Below, one piece after another: positions 53,122-62,310 of a stretch of DNA of 64,000 bases. Source of the stretch: DATJFQ01 sp035492775. GTDB lineage: Bacteria > Acidobacteriota > Vicinamibacteria > Vicinamibacterales > 2-12-FULL-66-21. The notes under the pieces were generated by a model. The model ran no database searches. It saw nothing but the letters and a program-made list of their open reading frames with translations, and was not told the DNA's origin. Where the stretch lies: positions 62,001 to 126,000 of the forward strand of contig DATJIW010000054.1 in assembly GCA_035492775.1 (NCBI GenBank). The letters run 5' to 3'. How positions within the stretch are numbered: position 1 is the stretch's first letter; every line of letters begins with the position of its first letter. A program made the translations under genes and the position numbers.

Positions 53122-54095
53122 CCGAGACACTTCACGCACCCGAAACCGTACGCTTCGCCGACATCGAAGACGCCGCGGCCACGCTGGCGGGGCAGGCGCA
53201 TCGCACACCTGTGTTCACGTCCCGCGCGCTCGACCGACGCGCAAACGCGCGGCTCTTCTTCAAGTGTGAAAACCTTCAGCGGGCGGGCGCGTTCAAGTTC
53301 AGGGGCGCATTCAACGCGCTGAGCCGATTGACGGTTGAGCAGCGACGCCGAGGCGTCCTCGCGTACTCGTCCGGCAATCACGCCCAGGCGGTTGCCCTCG
53401 CCGGCCGCGAGCTGTCGGTGCCGACGACGATCATCATGCCGTCCGACGCACCGACGGTGAAGATCGACGCCACGCGCGGCTATGGCGGCGAGGTGATTCT
53501 GTACGATCGAGCGACGCATTCGCGGGAAGATCTCGCGGAGCAGATCGCATCCGAACGCGGGCTTACGCTCGTCCCGCCGTTCGACAATACCTGGATCATC
53601 GCCGGACAGGGCACGACCGCGCAGGAGCTGATCGAAGACGCGGGGACGCTCGATTACCTGCTGGTTCCCTGCGGTGGCGGCGGTTTGCTGTCGGGCTGCT
53701 CGATCGCGGCCGCCGCAATGGCCGCCTCGTGCAGGACGATTGGAGTCGAGCCGGCCGCGGGAGACGACGCCACACGATCGTTCAAAAGCGGAACGCTGCA
53801 GACGGTGCACAATCCGGACACGATCGCCGACGGCGCCCGCACGCCGTCGCTCGGGCGGATCACGTTTCCACTCGTCCGTCGCTACGTGCACGACATGGTG
53901 ACCGCGACAGACGATCAGCTGATCGACACGATGGCCGTTCTGGCAGGGCGGCTGAAACTCGTCGTCGAGCCGACCGGCGCGCTTGCCGCGGCCGCCGTGC
54001 TCCACGGGATCGTCCGCGTCGAAGGCAAGCGTGTCGGGATCGTGCTGAGCGGCGGCAACGTCGAGTTGTCGCAGCTGGCACGATGGACGGGGTAG
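53118..54095 (+). CDS. PLP-dependent threonine/serine dehydratase, second copy
   Basis: 325 residues from ATG 53118. PLP lysine in AFKFRGAFNAL, YSSGNHAQAVALAG, glycine loop PCGGGGLLSG and Ser/Gly VLSGGNVEL at the end. No ACT domain. It resembles threonine ammonia-lyase and 3-hydroxyaspartate ammonia-lyase. It is distinct in sequence from the copy at 32978-33934. Its own stop is followed directly by the heptad array. Confidence 0.91.
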   Translation: MTETLHAPETVRFADIEDAAATLAGQAHRTPVFTSRALDRRANARLFFKCENLQRAGAFKFRGAFNALSRLTVEQRRRGVLAYSSGNHAQAVALAGRELSVPTTIIMPSDAPTVKIDATRGYGGEVILYDRATHSREDLAEQIASERGLTLVPPFDNTWIIAGQGTTAQELIEDAGTLDYLLVPCGGGGLLSGCSIAAAAMAASCRTIGVEPAAGDDATRSFKSGTLQTVHNPDTIADGARTPSLGRITFPLVRRYVHDMVTATDDQLIDTMAVLAGRLKLVVEPTGALAAAAVLHGIVRVEGKRVGIVLSGGNVELSQLARWTG

Positions 54096-54110
54096 GGGAC
54101 GGCGCTACGC

Positions 54111-54151
54111 GCGGTGCTCGGTGCTCAGTGCTCCGTGCTTCGTGCGAGTGC
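54111..54151. repeat. Left heptad array (TCGGTGC)
   Basis: Six degenerate head-to-tail copies of a 7-nt unit, read on the plus strand as GCGGTGC, TCGGTGC, TCAGTGC, TCCGTGC, TTCGTGC, GAGTGC. On the minus strand this is the same GCACCGA unit as the array at 54666-54735, so the two arrays are inverted around the gene between them. The array reaches the stop codon of that gene. Confidence 0.85.
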
Positions 54152-54540
54152 TACGGCCGCTTCGCGGGTTCGGCGGGGTCTTTGCGGCGGAGTGAATGCA
54201 GAAACTTGAGATTGGCATTCATCGCACGGCGGCAGAGTTGGGACATGCTGCGGGCGTCTTCGGTCGAGAAGTAGCCGCGCTCACGTCCATCTTCGATGCA
54301 GTCCTTGACCTCACCCAATGAGCCTTGCGCGATGCTGTAGTACGGGCGCATTTCGGTGTGGCGGAACTTGTAGAACCCTTCGGACTGGTTCCGGCACGCG
54401 GACGCGACGGCGTCGCGGATATTCGAGGAGAAACGCCGGTCGCGCGCGGCGGGGGTGGCATCTCCGGTTTGCGCGATGACCAACTGCCGCAGTCTATCGG
54501 CGAGCTGCCAGCAAATCAGATCTTCGTGGTCGCGAGGCAT
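54151..54540 (-). CDS. Four-helix-bundle protein (S23/IVP family)
   Basis: 129 residues. The fold and the motif order of the 23S rRNA intervening-sequence protein family can be seen: DLICWQLADRLRQLV, FSSNIRDAVASACRNQSEGF and a final helix (SMSQLCRRAMNANLKFLHSL). The role of free-standing members is unknown. AGGAG lies 7 nt before ATG 54540. It sits alone between two inverted heptad arrays on the opposite strand to its neighbours. Confidence 0.88.
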   Translation of the reverse strand: MPRDHEDLICWQLADRLRQLVIAQTGDATPAARDRRFSSNIRDAVASACRNQSEGFYKFRHTEMRPYYSIAQGSLGEVKDCIEDGRERGYFSTEDARSMSQLCRRAMNANLKFLHSLRRKDPAEPAKRP

Positions 54541-54665
54541 GCCACCGCTCCTCGCATCCCCGATGCCGATTGCGTTTGCCCATTAATCCACAGGAGAATG
54601 CATACTGCGTGAAAAAAGTACGCAATTGCAGCCGCCGTAGACGTCCGTGCAAGTGATCAGTTGCT

Positions 54666-54735
54666 GCACCGAGCACCGAGCACGTAGCACCGAGCACCCG
54701 GCACCGAGCACCGAGCACCAAGCACCGAGCACCTG
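54666..54735. repeat. Right heptad array (GCACCGA x10)
   Basis: Ten contiguous 7-nt units, six of them exactly GCACCGA, the rest one or two bases different (GCACGTA, GCACCCG, GCACCAA, GCACCTG). Its last base is 4 nt from the ATG of the M20 peptidase, so it has replaced that gene's usual ribosome-binding region. The bases 54541-54665 hold the upstream region of the four-helix-bundle gene and no other gene. Confidence 0.9.
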
Positions 54736-54738
54736 TTT

Positions 54739-56106
54739 ATGGATTCCGTCATCGACTACATCAATACGCATCGCGACCAGTACATCGACGAGCTGAAGAC
54801 ATACCTCGCAATTCCGAGCATCAGCGCGCTGCCGGAACATAGCCAGGATGTGCGCCGCTGCGCCGAATGGACGGCGGACGAAATGCGCCGCATCGGCATG
54901 CAGAACGTGCGGCTGGTCGAAACCCCCGGGTACCCGGTGGTCTACGGCGACTGGCTTGGCGCCGAAGGCGCGCCGACGATTCTCTTCTACGGCCACTACG
55001 ACGTGCAGCCGGTCGATCCGCTCGAGCTGTGGGAGTCGCCGCCGTTCGAAGCCACCGTGCGCGACGGCGAGATCTACGCGCGCGGGTCGGCCGATGACAA
55101 GGGGCAGGTGTTCATGCATTTCAAGGCGATCGAAGCGCACTTGAAGCAGAACGGCCGCCTGCCGTGCAATATCAAGGTGATCCTCGAGGGAGAAGAGGAG
55201 GTCGGCTCCGAGCACCTCGACACGTTCGTGAAGGAACACGCCGCCGAACTCTCCGCCGACGTCGTCGTCATCTCCGACTCGCCCATGTTCGACCGCGGCG
55301 TGCCATCGATCTGTTACGGCCTGCGAGGCCTGGTGTATTTCCAGGTCGATCTGCGTGGCACGAAGACGGATCTGCATTCCGGTTCGTTCGGCGGCGCCGT
55401 CGCCAATCCGGCGTTCCAGCTCGCGAACATCCTGTCGCAGATGAAGGATCGCGGCGGCCGCGTGCGCATCCCGGGGTTCTACGACGACGTGCGGGAGCTT
55501 CGTCCGGAAGAGCGCGAGCAGTGGCGGCGCCTGCCGTTCAACGAGAAGCGCTACGCGAAGGAGCTGGGTGCCCCCAAGCTGTGGGGAGAGACGGGCTACA
55601 GCACGCTCGAACGCGTGTGGGCGCGTCCCACGTTCGAGATCAACGGCCTGCTGTCCGGGTTTACCGGCCAGGGCGCGAAGACGGTCATTCCCGCCGTTGC
55701 GATGGCGAAGGTGAGCATGCGCCTCGTGCCCGATCAGAACCCCGATCGCATCGCCGAACAGTTCGAGGCCTACCTGAACAAGATCGCGCCCAAAAGCGTG
55801 GAGTTGAAGATCACGCGGATGCACGGCGGCAAGCCGTGGATGACCGATTTCGACAACCGGTTCGTCCAGGCCGCCGGCCGCGCGATTCAGAAAGGCTTCG
55901 GAAAGGAGCCGGTGTTCAACCGCGAAGGAGGGTCGATTCCGGTCGTGGCGACGTTCCAGGAGATACTCGGTCTGCCGTCGGTGCTCTTCGGGGTTGGGCT
56001 TCCCGACGAGAATGCGCATGCGCCGAACGAGAAACTCGACCTCGGCAACTTCCACGGCGGCATCATCGCCTCGGCATTTCTGTACGACGAAATCACGAAG
56101 GGCTAG
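54739..56106 (+). CDS. M20-family dipeptidase
   Basis: 455 residues. Metal ligands in FYGHYDVQPVDP, RGSADDKGQVFMH, catalytic Glu in LEGEEEVGSEHL, then the dimerisation domain and a C-terminal His in APNEKLDL region (AHAPNE). It resembles carnosinase-like / Xaa-His dipeptidases. The ATG is 3 nt after the heptad array, with no Shine-Dalgarno visible, so translation is probably weak or leaderless. Confidence 0.93.
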   Translation: MDSVIDYINTHRDQYIDELKTYLAIPSISALPEHSQDVRRCAEWTADEMRRIGMQNVRLVETPGYPVVYGDWLGAEGAPTILFYGHYDVQPVDPLELWESPPFEATVRDGEIYARGSADDKGQVFMHFKAIEAHLKQNGRLPCNIKVILEGEEEVGSEHLDTFVKEHAAELSADVVVISDSPMFDRGVPSICYGLRGLVYFQVDLRGTKTDLHSGSFGGAVANPAFQLANILSQMKDRGGRVRIPGFYDDVRELRPEEREQWRRLPFNEKRYAKELGAPKLWGETGYSTLERVWARPTFEINGLLSGFTGQGAKTVIPAVAMAKVSMRLVPDQNPDRIAEQFEAYLNKIAPKSVELKITRMHGGKPWMTDFDNRFVQAAGRAIQKGFGKEPVFNREGGSIPVVATFQEILGLPSVLFGVGLPDENAHAPNEKLDLGNFHGGIIASAFLYDEITKG

Positions 56107-56146
56107 TCGGGTTGGGGCGGGCGGGCCGAAGCCCCCCGGTTGAACG

Positions 56147-57070
56147 ATGAAAGGGATCATCCTTGCCGGCGGATCCGGCACGCGGCTGTATCCGCTGACG
56201 CGCGTCGTCAGCAAGCAGCTGCTGCCGGTGTACGACAAGCCGATGGTGTATTACCCGCTCTCGACGCTGATGCTGGCCGGCATCCGCGACGTGCTGGTGA
56301 TCTCGACGCCGGCAGATCTCCCGCGATTCGAGCAGCTCCTCGGCGACGGCCGCCAATGGGGCATGAGCTTTGAGTACGCCGGCCAGCCGGAGCCCAACGG
56401 TCTCGCGCAGGCGTTCGTCATCGGCCGCGGGTTCATCGGCTCCTCCGGCGTGTCGCTCATCCTCGGCGACAACATCTTTCACGGCGAAGGCCTCACAGCC
56501 CTCCTCCAGCGCGCGGCCGCGAAGCCGCGCGGCGCAACGGTCTTCGGCTACCCGGTGAAGGAACCGCAGCGTTACGGAGTCGCGGAGCTGGACGCCTCGG
56601 GCCGCGTCATCGGTATCGAAGAAAAGCCGGCGCAGCCGAAATCGCGCTACGCCGTCACCGGGCTTTACTTCTACGACAACCGCGTTGTGGACATCGCGGC
56701 GGGACTGCGTCCCTCGAAACGAGGCGAGTACGAGATCACCGACATCAACGTCGCGTATCTCGCGGCTGGCGACCTGGAGATGGAGATCTTCGGCCGCGGA
56801 ATGGCCTGGCTCGACACCGGCACCCACGAGTCGCTCTACGACGCGTCGTCGTTCATCGAAACCGTGGAGAAGCGCCAGGGCCTGAAGATCGCTTGTCCCG
56901 AGGAAATCGCTTACCGGATGGGTTACATCGACGCGGAACAGACGCGCCGGCTCGCCGCCCCCCTCGCTGGCAGTTCTTACGGTCAGTACCTGCTGTCAAT
57001 TCTGAATCCGCAGCACCTCATCTCCGTTTCGCGCCAGCGCGTGCAAGAAGGCGTCGTCGACCCGCTGTAA
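56147..57070 (+). CDS. rfbA: Glucose-1-phosphate thymidylyltransferase
   Basis: 307 residues. LAGGSGTRLYPLTRVVSKQLLPVYDKPMVYYPL is the nucleotide-binding start of the RmlA group (Gly-rich loop residues 5-11 and KQLLPVYDKP), ILGDNIFHG and WLDTGTHESL follow. It makes dTDP-glucose, precursor of dTDP-rhamnose and other sugars. The rest of the rfb/rml set is absent from the window. Confidence 0.96.
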   Translation: MKGIILAGGSGTRLYPLTRVVSKQLLPVYDKPMVYYPLSTLMLAGIRDVLVISTPADLPRFEQLLGDGRQWGMSFEYAGQPEPNGLAQAFVIGRGFIGSSGVSLILGDNIFHGEGLTALLQRAAAKPRGATVFGYPVKEPQRYGVAELDASGRVIGIEEKPAQPKSRYAVTGLYFYDNRVVDIAAGLRPSKRGEYEITDINVAYLAAGDLEMEIFGRGMAWLDTGTHESLYDASSFIETVEKRQGLKIACPEEIAYRMGYIDAEQTRRLAAPLAGSSYGQYLLSILNPQHLISVSRQRVQEGVVDPL

Positions 57071-57169
57071 GGCCCCGTCCGTCCTCCGGTTCCGATGACT
57101 CGAGCGTCACCGCGCCGCAGGCGAGGCGTGTCCGTCGTGCCGTTTGCTGTTTCAGTACAATGCCTCCCC

Positions 57170-57898
57170 ATGGCGCTTCGCGTCGGGTTCGACATGGACG
57201 GCGTGCTGGCCGATTTCGCGCGCGCATATCGCGAAATCGAGGAGCGCGTGTTCGGTCCTGCGGCGAACGCCACACGTCCGGGCGATCCTGAAGAGGATGA
57301 GGCGGCGGAGGCGACGACCGAAACAGCCGCCTCGGCCGCGGCCGAGCCTGCCGAGGTCACTGATCCGGCAGTCATAGTGCAGAATCTCCGACGGCGGCGC
57401 GATGTCGTCTGGCAGACGATTCAGGCGACGACGAACTTCTGGACGACGCTGCAGCCGCTCGAGCGGGGCGCCGTTCGGCGCATCCACGATCTGGCGGCAC
57501 GCGACGGCTGGGATGTGTTCTTCATCACACAGCGGCCCGCGACCGATGGAGAAAGCGTGCAGCGGCAGACCCAGCGCTGGCTGGTACAGTGTGGGTTTGA
57601 ACTGCCGAGCGTTCTCGTGATTCACGGATCGCGGGGCGAGGCGGCTCGTGCGCTGCGGCTCGACTATCTGGTCGACGACAGCGCGCGCAACTGCATCGAG
57701 GTCAAGGCGCAGGCCGACACGAAGGCGCTACTCGTCACGAACCCCGCGGACGACGCGACGGCGGAGAGCGCCCGGCGGCTGGGAATCGGAACGGTCGGAT
57801 CCATTACCGAAGCGCTCGACCTCATCGACCAGGCGAGTCTGGCGAAAACGCATCCGACGCTGCTGCACCGGCTCGCGAAGCTGGTGCGCTGGGAATAA
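57170..57898 (+). CDS. HAD-superfamily protein, 5'-nucleotidase-like
   Basis: 242 residues from ATG 57170. HAD motif I GFDMDGVLADF, motif II in WDVFFITQRPAT, motif III/IV in HGSRGEAARAL and DYLVDDSARNCIE. An Ala/Glu-rich insertion (about 40-65) is a low-complexity cap element. Resembles deoxyribonucleotidase-like HAD phosphatases. It is 6 nt ahead of the kinase. Confidence 0.85.
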   Translation: MALRVGFDMDGVLADFARAYREIEERVFGPAANATRPGDPEEDEAAEATTETAASAAAEPAEVTDPAVIVQNLRRRRDVVWQTIQATTNFWTTLQPLERGAVRRIHDLAARDGWDVFFITQRPATDGESVQRQTQRWLVQCGFELPSVLVIHGSRGEAARALRLDYLVDDSARNCIEVKAQADTKALLVTNPADDATAESARRLGIGTVGSITEALDLIDQASLAKTHPTLLHRLAKLVRWE

Positions 57899-57904
57899 AA
57901 GCCG

Positions 57905-59899
57905 ATGGAATCCTTTGGCCGCTACCAGCTCCACGAGCAGCTCGGTCAGGGCGGCATGGGTGTCGTTTACCGTGCGCACGACACCGTGCTCGAGCGGATC
58001 GTGGCGCTGAAGCTCGTCGGAGTGTCGTACACCGACGATCCCGAAATGCGGGAGCGCTTCTTCCGGGAAGCTCGCGCGGCCGCGCAGCTCACGCACAAGA
58101 ACATCGTCACCGTCTACGACCTCGGCGAACACGACGGGCGCCCGTACCTGGCGATGGAATATCTCGCCGGCGAGGATCTTCAGCGGCGGCTGGCGCGTCC
58201 CGACCGGATGCCGTTCTCGCGGCGCCTCGAGGTGGCCTGCGAGATCTGCGAGGGTGTCGCGCACGCCCACGCCCACGGCATCGTCCACCGCGATCTGAAG
58301 CCGGCGAACATCTACCTTGCGGAAGACGGCGGGGTCAAGATTCTCGACTTCGGTCTTGCGCGGCCCATGGCATCACAGCTGACCCAGAGCAACATGCTGG
58401 TCGGCACGATCAATTACATGGCGCCCGAGCAGGTCCGCGCCGAGCGCGCCGACAACCGGTCGGACATCTTCTCGCTCGGAGTGGTGTTCTACGAGCTGTT
58501 CGGAGGACGGAAGGCGTTCGAGAGCGACTCGGTCGCTTCCACGCTCTACAAGATCCTCGAGGACGTTCCCGAGCCGCTCTTCAATCTCGATTCCGAGATT
58601 CCTCTGTCACTCTGGAAGGTCGTCGAGCGGGCGCTCGCGAAGAACCGCGAGGATCGATACCAGCAGGTGACCGCGCTGCTCGGGGACCTGCGGGAGAGCG
58701 CCCATCCCGCCCACCCATCGGTTACATCGTGGCCGGGTACCTTGACCCCGCCCTCCATCACAAGGGCGGATTCCATAGCGCAGCCGCCGCTGCCCCCTTC
58801 GCCCTCCACTGCTGCCGCACCTTCTGCGACTCGGCCGCCGATTCGTCGGACGGCCCTCTTCGCTTCAGCGATCGCCGTCGCAGCCGCGGCAGTCCTTGGC
58901 GCCGCGTGGTTCCTGACGCACGGCACCGGGCCTCAGCCTTCCGAGTCGACTCAAAGCGCCGCGCCATCGTCATCGCCCACGCCGTCAACGCAGCCCGCTC
59001 CGGCAGCGCCCGGCGCGGGGACAGCTGCGCAATCGATCCCCCCGCCGCCAACAACCGTGCCGGCGCCCGCGGCGGATGAAAACGCTCGAAAGAACGACGG
59101 TGCTGCAATAGCGGCGCGACAGCAGGCGGAGGCGGCGCGAAGCCGCATGACGGACCAACGCGCGGCTGCCGAAACCGCAGGCGCCCCGGAGCACGCTGTT
59201 GCGGCGTTCCGGAATGCGACGCGCCGCGCCCAGGACGGCGAACGGCTGTTCAAGACGGGGAAATACGATCAGGCGTCGTCCCGCTATTACGAAGCGACCG
59301 GCCTCTTTCGCGATGCCGAAGCCGCTGCGCGGAGCGCGACGGCCCCGCCCCGTCCGACCGTCCCGTCCGAGCCGCCGCCGCAGAAAGCGCCGCAGCAGGG
59401 CACCACGACTCCTCCGGGGACGAATGTCGCCATGCCGCCGCCGCCCGTAGTGGTGCCGCCGGCGCCGCCATCGTCGCCTGCGTCGTCGGTGCCTTCGTCG
59501 CAGCCTTCGGCTGCCGCACCAGCGCCGGCGCGGCCGTCACCTCCGGCTGCACCGCAAGGGCCCACCGACGAAGAGCGTGTCAACGAACTCGTGAATCGCT
59601 ATCGCGAGGCGCTGGAAGCGCGCAGCCTCGAGCGGGTCAAGCAGCTCTGGCCATCGCTGTCCGGTGCAGCCGAAAACGCGATGCGCGACGAGTTCCAGCA
59701 CGCCACGCGAATCTCCGTCGCCATCGCTTCGCCACAAATCGCCATTGCCGGCGCGACTGGCCGTGTCACGTTTCTACGGGACTACTCGGTCTCGACGATC
59801 GACGGTCAGCACCTGCAATCCAGCTCTCGCGTGACGATGGACGTACGGCGGACGGCGGGCGGTTGGGTGATAGAGTCGGTTCGTTTCTCCCCGCGGTGA
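57905..59899 (+). CDS. Ser/Thr protein kinase with extracytoplasmic NTF2-like domain
   Basis: 664 residues. All catalytic motifs are present: LGQGGMGVVYRA, Lys36 in VALKLV, HRDLKPAN (128-135), DFGLA (148-152). A Pro/Ala linker precedes one transmembrane helix (about 311-336), after which a very long Pro/Ala-rich stretch leads to a C-terminal domain (about 555-664; DEERVNELVNRYREALEARSLERVKQLW) that looks like SnoaL/NTF2. The outer domain may sense ligand or cell-wall state. The FHA protein at 35695 is a possible reader. Confidence 0.95.
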   Translation: MESFGRYQLHEQLGQGGMGVVYRAHDTVLERIVALKLVGVSYTDDPEMRERFFREARAAAQLTHKNIVTVYDLGEHDGRPYLAMEYLAGEDLQRRLARPDRMPFSRRLEVACEICEGVAHAHAHGIVHRDLKPANIYLAEDGGVKILDFGLARPMASQLTQSNMLVGTINYMAPEQVRAERADNRSDIFSLGVVFYELFGGRKAFESDSVASTLYKILEDVPEPLFNLDSEIPLSLWKVVERALAKNREDRYQQVTALLGDLRESAHPAHPSVTSWPGTLTPPSITRADSIAQPPLPPSPSTAAAPSATRPPIRRTALFASAIAVAAAAVLGAAWFLTHGTGPQPSESTQSAAPSSSPTPSTQPAPAAPGAGTAAQSIPPPPTTVPAPAADENARKNDGAAIAARQQAEAARSRMTDQRAAAETAGAPEHAVAAFRNATRRAQDGERLFKTGKYDQASSRYYEATGLFRDAEAAARSATAPPRPTVPSEPPPQKAPQQGTTTPPGTNVAMPPPPVVVPPAPPSSPASSVPSSQPSAAAPAPARPSPPAAPQGPTDEERVNELVNRYREALEARSLERVKQLWPSLSGAAENAMRDEFQHATRISVAIASPQIAIAGATGRVTFLRDYSVSTIDGQHLQSSSRVTMDVRRTAGGWVIESVRFSPR

Positions 59900-59973
59900 A
59901 CTGTGGAGGCGCGCTTCGGCTGCGCGCGAGTCGTCGCGTCGTCCGTTGGAGACGCGTTCGAGGACAAACACGC

Positions 59974-61296
59974 ATGCGAAAAACGACGTTTACGGTTGCG
60001 CTGTGCCTTTCGTTGATCCCGGCCGCGGCTTTCGCGCAGACGCGGATCTCGAGCCTCTCGACGCTCTTCGAGGACATCTTCGGACCCAACGGGCTCGTCG
60101 TCAGCAGCGACGACGTGCAGCTGGATGGGACGAACCATGCAGCGCACTTCAACAGTTCGTTTCAGTCCGACTTCCGCCTGATGGACATCGCGCTCACCAG
60201 CCAGTTGACCGCTGTTCCGGTGCCTTCTCCCGCGTCCGGGTTCACGTACAAGTTCGATCCGGCGACGGGCACTTTCGTGCGATCGACAAGGAGCTTCGGC
60301 CCAATCCTGACCGAGCGTGGTGAAACGATAGGACGCGGGCGGATCGCGTTCGGCACGAATCTCCAGTACTTCTCGTTCGATCAGCTCGACGGCGTTTCAC
60401 TGGCGAGCGTGCCCGCCGTGTTCCGCCATGACGCGTACCGGACCACCGCGGGACGGTCCGACGTCATCGCGACGGAGAACGCGATCACCGCCAACGTGAC
60501 TCAGTTCACGGGCGCGCTGACCTACGGCGTCACGGATCGGATCGACGTCTCCATGGCCGTGCCGCTGGTGCAGACGAGCGTCACTCTGGTGTCCAACGCG
60601 ACGATCGAGCGCGTGGGAACCGGAACCGACCTCGGCGTGCACTACTTCCTCGACCCGAACGCACTCGGCGGCCACGGTACCACGCACCAGTTTTCCGCCA
60701 GCGGGCAGGCGACCGGGATCGGTGACATCGTCCTGCGGACCAAGGGGACGGTGTTCCGCGAGGGCGCCCGTTCGCTGGCTGCGGGACTGGACGTCCGGCT
60801 GCCCTCGGGGGACGAGAGGAATCTGCTCGGATCGGGCGCTGTTGGCGTTCGCCCGTTTGCGGCGTTCTCGGCGAATCTGGGCGCCGCCTCGCCGCGGCTG
60901 AACGTGGCATATCAGTGGAACGGCGACAGCCTGCTGGCCGGCGACGTTCGCGAGGGGGTCAAGGGGGACATGCCGGACCAGCTCTTTCTATCCGCCGGCA
61001 GCGACCTGAGCGTCAACCCGCACCTGAGCCTCGTGTTCGACTTCATCGGACAGCGGTTCCTCAAGTCCCCGCGTCTCAGAACGTTCCCTTTCACCGCCGT
61101 TGGCCCGCTGGGGACGGTCGACCTGACGGACCTCCGTTTCGATACGGATTCGTTCTGGACGTCGAGCGGCTCTGCGGGCTTCAAGGCGAACGTCGCGCCG
61201 AGGCTGCTGGTGAACTTCAACCTGCACTTCGCGCTGTCGCATGCGGGACTCACCGATCGCGTGACGCCGCTGCTCGGAATGGAGTGGAGTTTCTAG
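59974..61296 (+). CDS. Outer-membrane beta-barrel protein, transporter-like
   Basis: 440 residues from ATG 59974. Signal peptide ending AAAFAQ. The body alternates hydrophobic beta strands with polar turns (GRGRIAFGTNLQYFSF, GALTYGVTDRIDVSMAVPLVQTSV), and the last residue is Phe (MEWSF), as in outer-membrane proteins. It resembles the phenol-degradation/MetA-pathway outer-membrane group. The transported compound is unknown. Confidence 0.8.
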   Translation: MRKTTFTVALCLSLIPAAAFAQTRISSLSTLFEDIFGPNGLVVSSDDVQLDGTNHAAHFNSSFQSDFRLMDIALTSQLTAVPVPSPASGFTYKFDPATGTFVRSTRSFGPILTERGETIGRGRIAFGTNLQYFSFDQLDGVSLASVPAVFRHDAYRTTAGRSDVIATENAITANVTQFTGALTYGVTDRIDVSMAVPLVQTSVTLVSNATIERVGTGTDLGVHYFLDPNALGGHGTTHQFSASGQATGIGDIVLRTKGTVFREGARSLAAGLDVRLPSGDERNLLGSGAVGVRPFAAFSANLGAASPRLNVAYQWNGDSLLAGDVREGVKGDMPDQLFLSAGSDLSVNPHLSLVFDFIGQRFLKSPRLRTFPFTAVGPLGTVDLTDLRFDTDSFWTSSGSAGFKANVAPRLLVNFNLHFALSHAGLTDRVTPLLGMEWSF

Positions 61297-61328
61297 ACCG
61301 GCAGATTGTTGAGACCGCCCGGCGGCCG

Positions 61329-62258
61329 TCAATTGAATCCTGCGACGCGACGACGAAGCGTTTTCACGTGTTCCCAGATCTGGGATGATTCGGATGCTTC
61401 TTCCGAGTGTCCGTCTTGTTCGTCCTCGAAGACTGTCGCTTCCTCACGCGCATCCGGCGATTCGGTCTCGGGCTTCGGCATCATGCGAAGGTACTGTTCG
61501 AGATCGCGCAGCGCGGAGGCGAAGTCGTCCATGTGATACGCGAGAAGCCCGCGGTCGCGCAGCTCGCCGATCGCGGACGGGTCCACTGCCAGCAACAGAT
61601 CGGCAATGAAGCGCGCCTGAGGAAACGAGCGCATCCGGACGTACAGGCGCTTCAGGTTCACGAGCATGCGCACGATGATCTGCTGACGCGTCGCGGTGGC
61701 GAGGAGCGCGGGATCGAACGCCGCGTCTTCTCCAATCTGCTGCCGGAGGAGATGACGGCAGTCGATCTCCGACAGCAGCGCGCCAGCATGGAACGGATCG
61801 ATGATGATGTCGTCTCCCTCGACCGCGGGCGCGCGCACGAGGAAATGGCCGGGGAAGTTCACGCCTTCGAGGCCGACGCCCGCGCGCCGGCCGAGTTCCA
61901 GGTAGATCACCGCCAGGCTGATAGGGATTCCAAGCCGGCGATCGATCACTTCGTTCAGGAAGCTGTTGCGCGGGTCTTCGTACCGATCACGATTCCCGCT
62001 GAAGGCGAGCTCCTCGTACACATACGCGCTCAAGGCAGCAATGCGTTCTTCCGTCCGCTCCGCGGTGCAGCGGCCGACGCGTGCGGCCGCGGCTTCGCCA
62101 AGGCGATCGATGTGCTGCAGGTACGGCGATGGATCGAGCGCCGGATATTCGACCCGGGCGATGGCGAGCGCAGCTGGCGCCAGCGCGTCTCCCGGCGCGT
62201 TCAACGCCGCCAGCAGTTCGTCGATCGCTCTCGGTAGCCGTGCCTGGAGATGCGGCAC
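61329..62258 (-). CDS. SirB1-like transglutaminase/TPR protein
   Basis: 309 residues from GTG 62258. SirB1/transglutaminase-like N-part (NSFLNEVIDRRLGIPISLAVIYLELGRRAGVGLEGVNFPGHFLVR; Cys of the catalytic triad is not evident) and a C-terminal TPR-like region (ALRDLEQYLRMMPKPETES). A -10 box TATAAT lies 6 nt before the GTG with no ribosome site, suggesting a leaderless start. Roles in the family are poorly known. Confidence 0.8.
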   Translation of the reverse strand: MPHLQARLPRAIDELLAALNAPGDALAPAALAIARVEYPALDPSPYLQHIDRLGEAAAARVGRCTAERTEERIAALSAYVYEELAFSGNRDRYEDPRNSFLNEVIDRRLGIPISLAVIYLELGRRAGVGLEGVNFPGHFLVRAPAVEGDDIIIDPFHAGALLSEIDCRHLLRQQIGEDAAFDPALLATATRQQIIVRMLVNLKRLYVRMRSFPQARFIADLLLAVDPSAIGELRDRGLLAYHMDDFASALRDLEQYLRMMPKPETESPDAREEATVFEDEQDGHSEEASESSQIWEHVKTLRRRVAGFN

Positions 62259-62310
62259 GAAGCGATTATAGAGAATTCCTGCTCCCTCGACAGCTGATAG
62301 ATCGGAGCCG

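Noticed and set aside
54666..54735. The GCACCGA array as a CRISPR array
   Set aside because: Units are 7 nt and contiguous with no spacers, and no cas genes are in the window.
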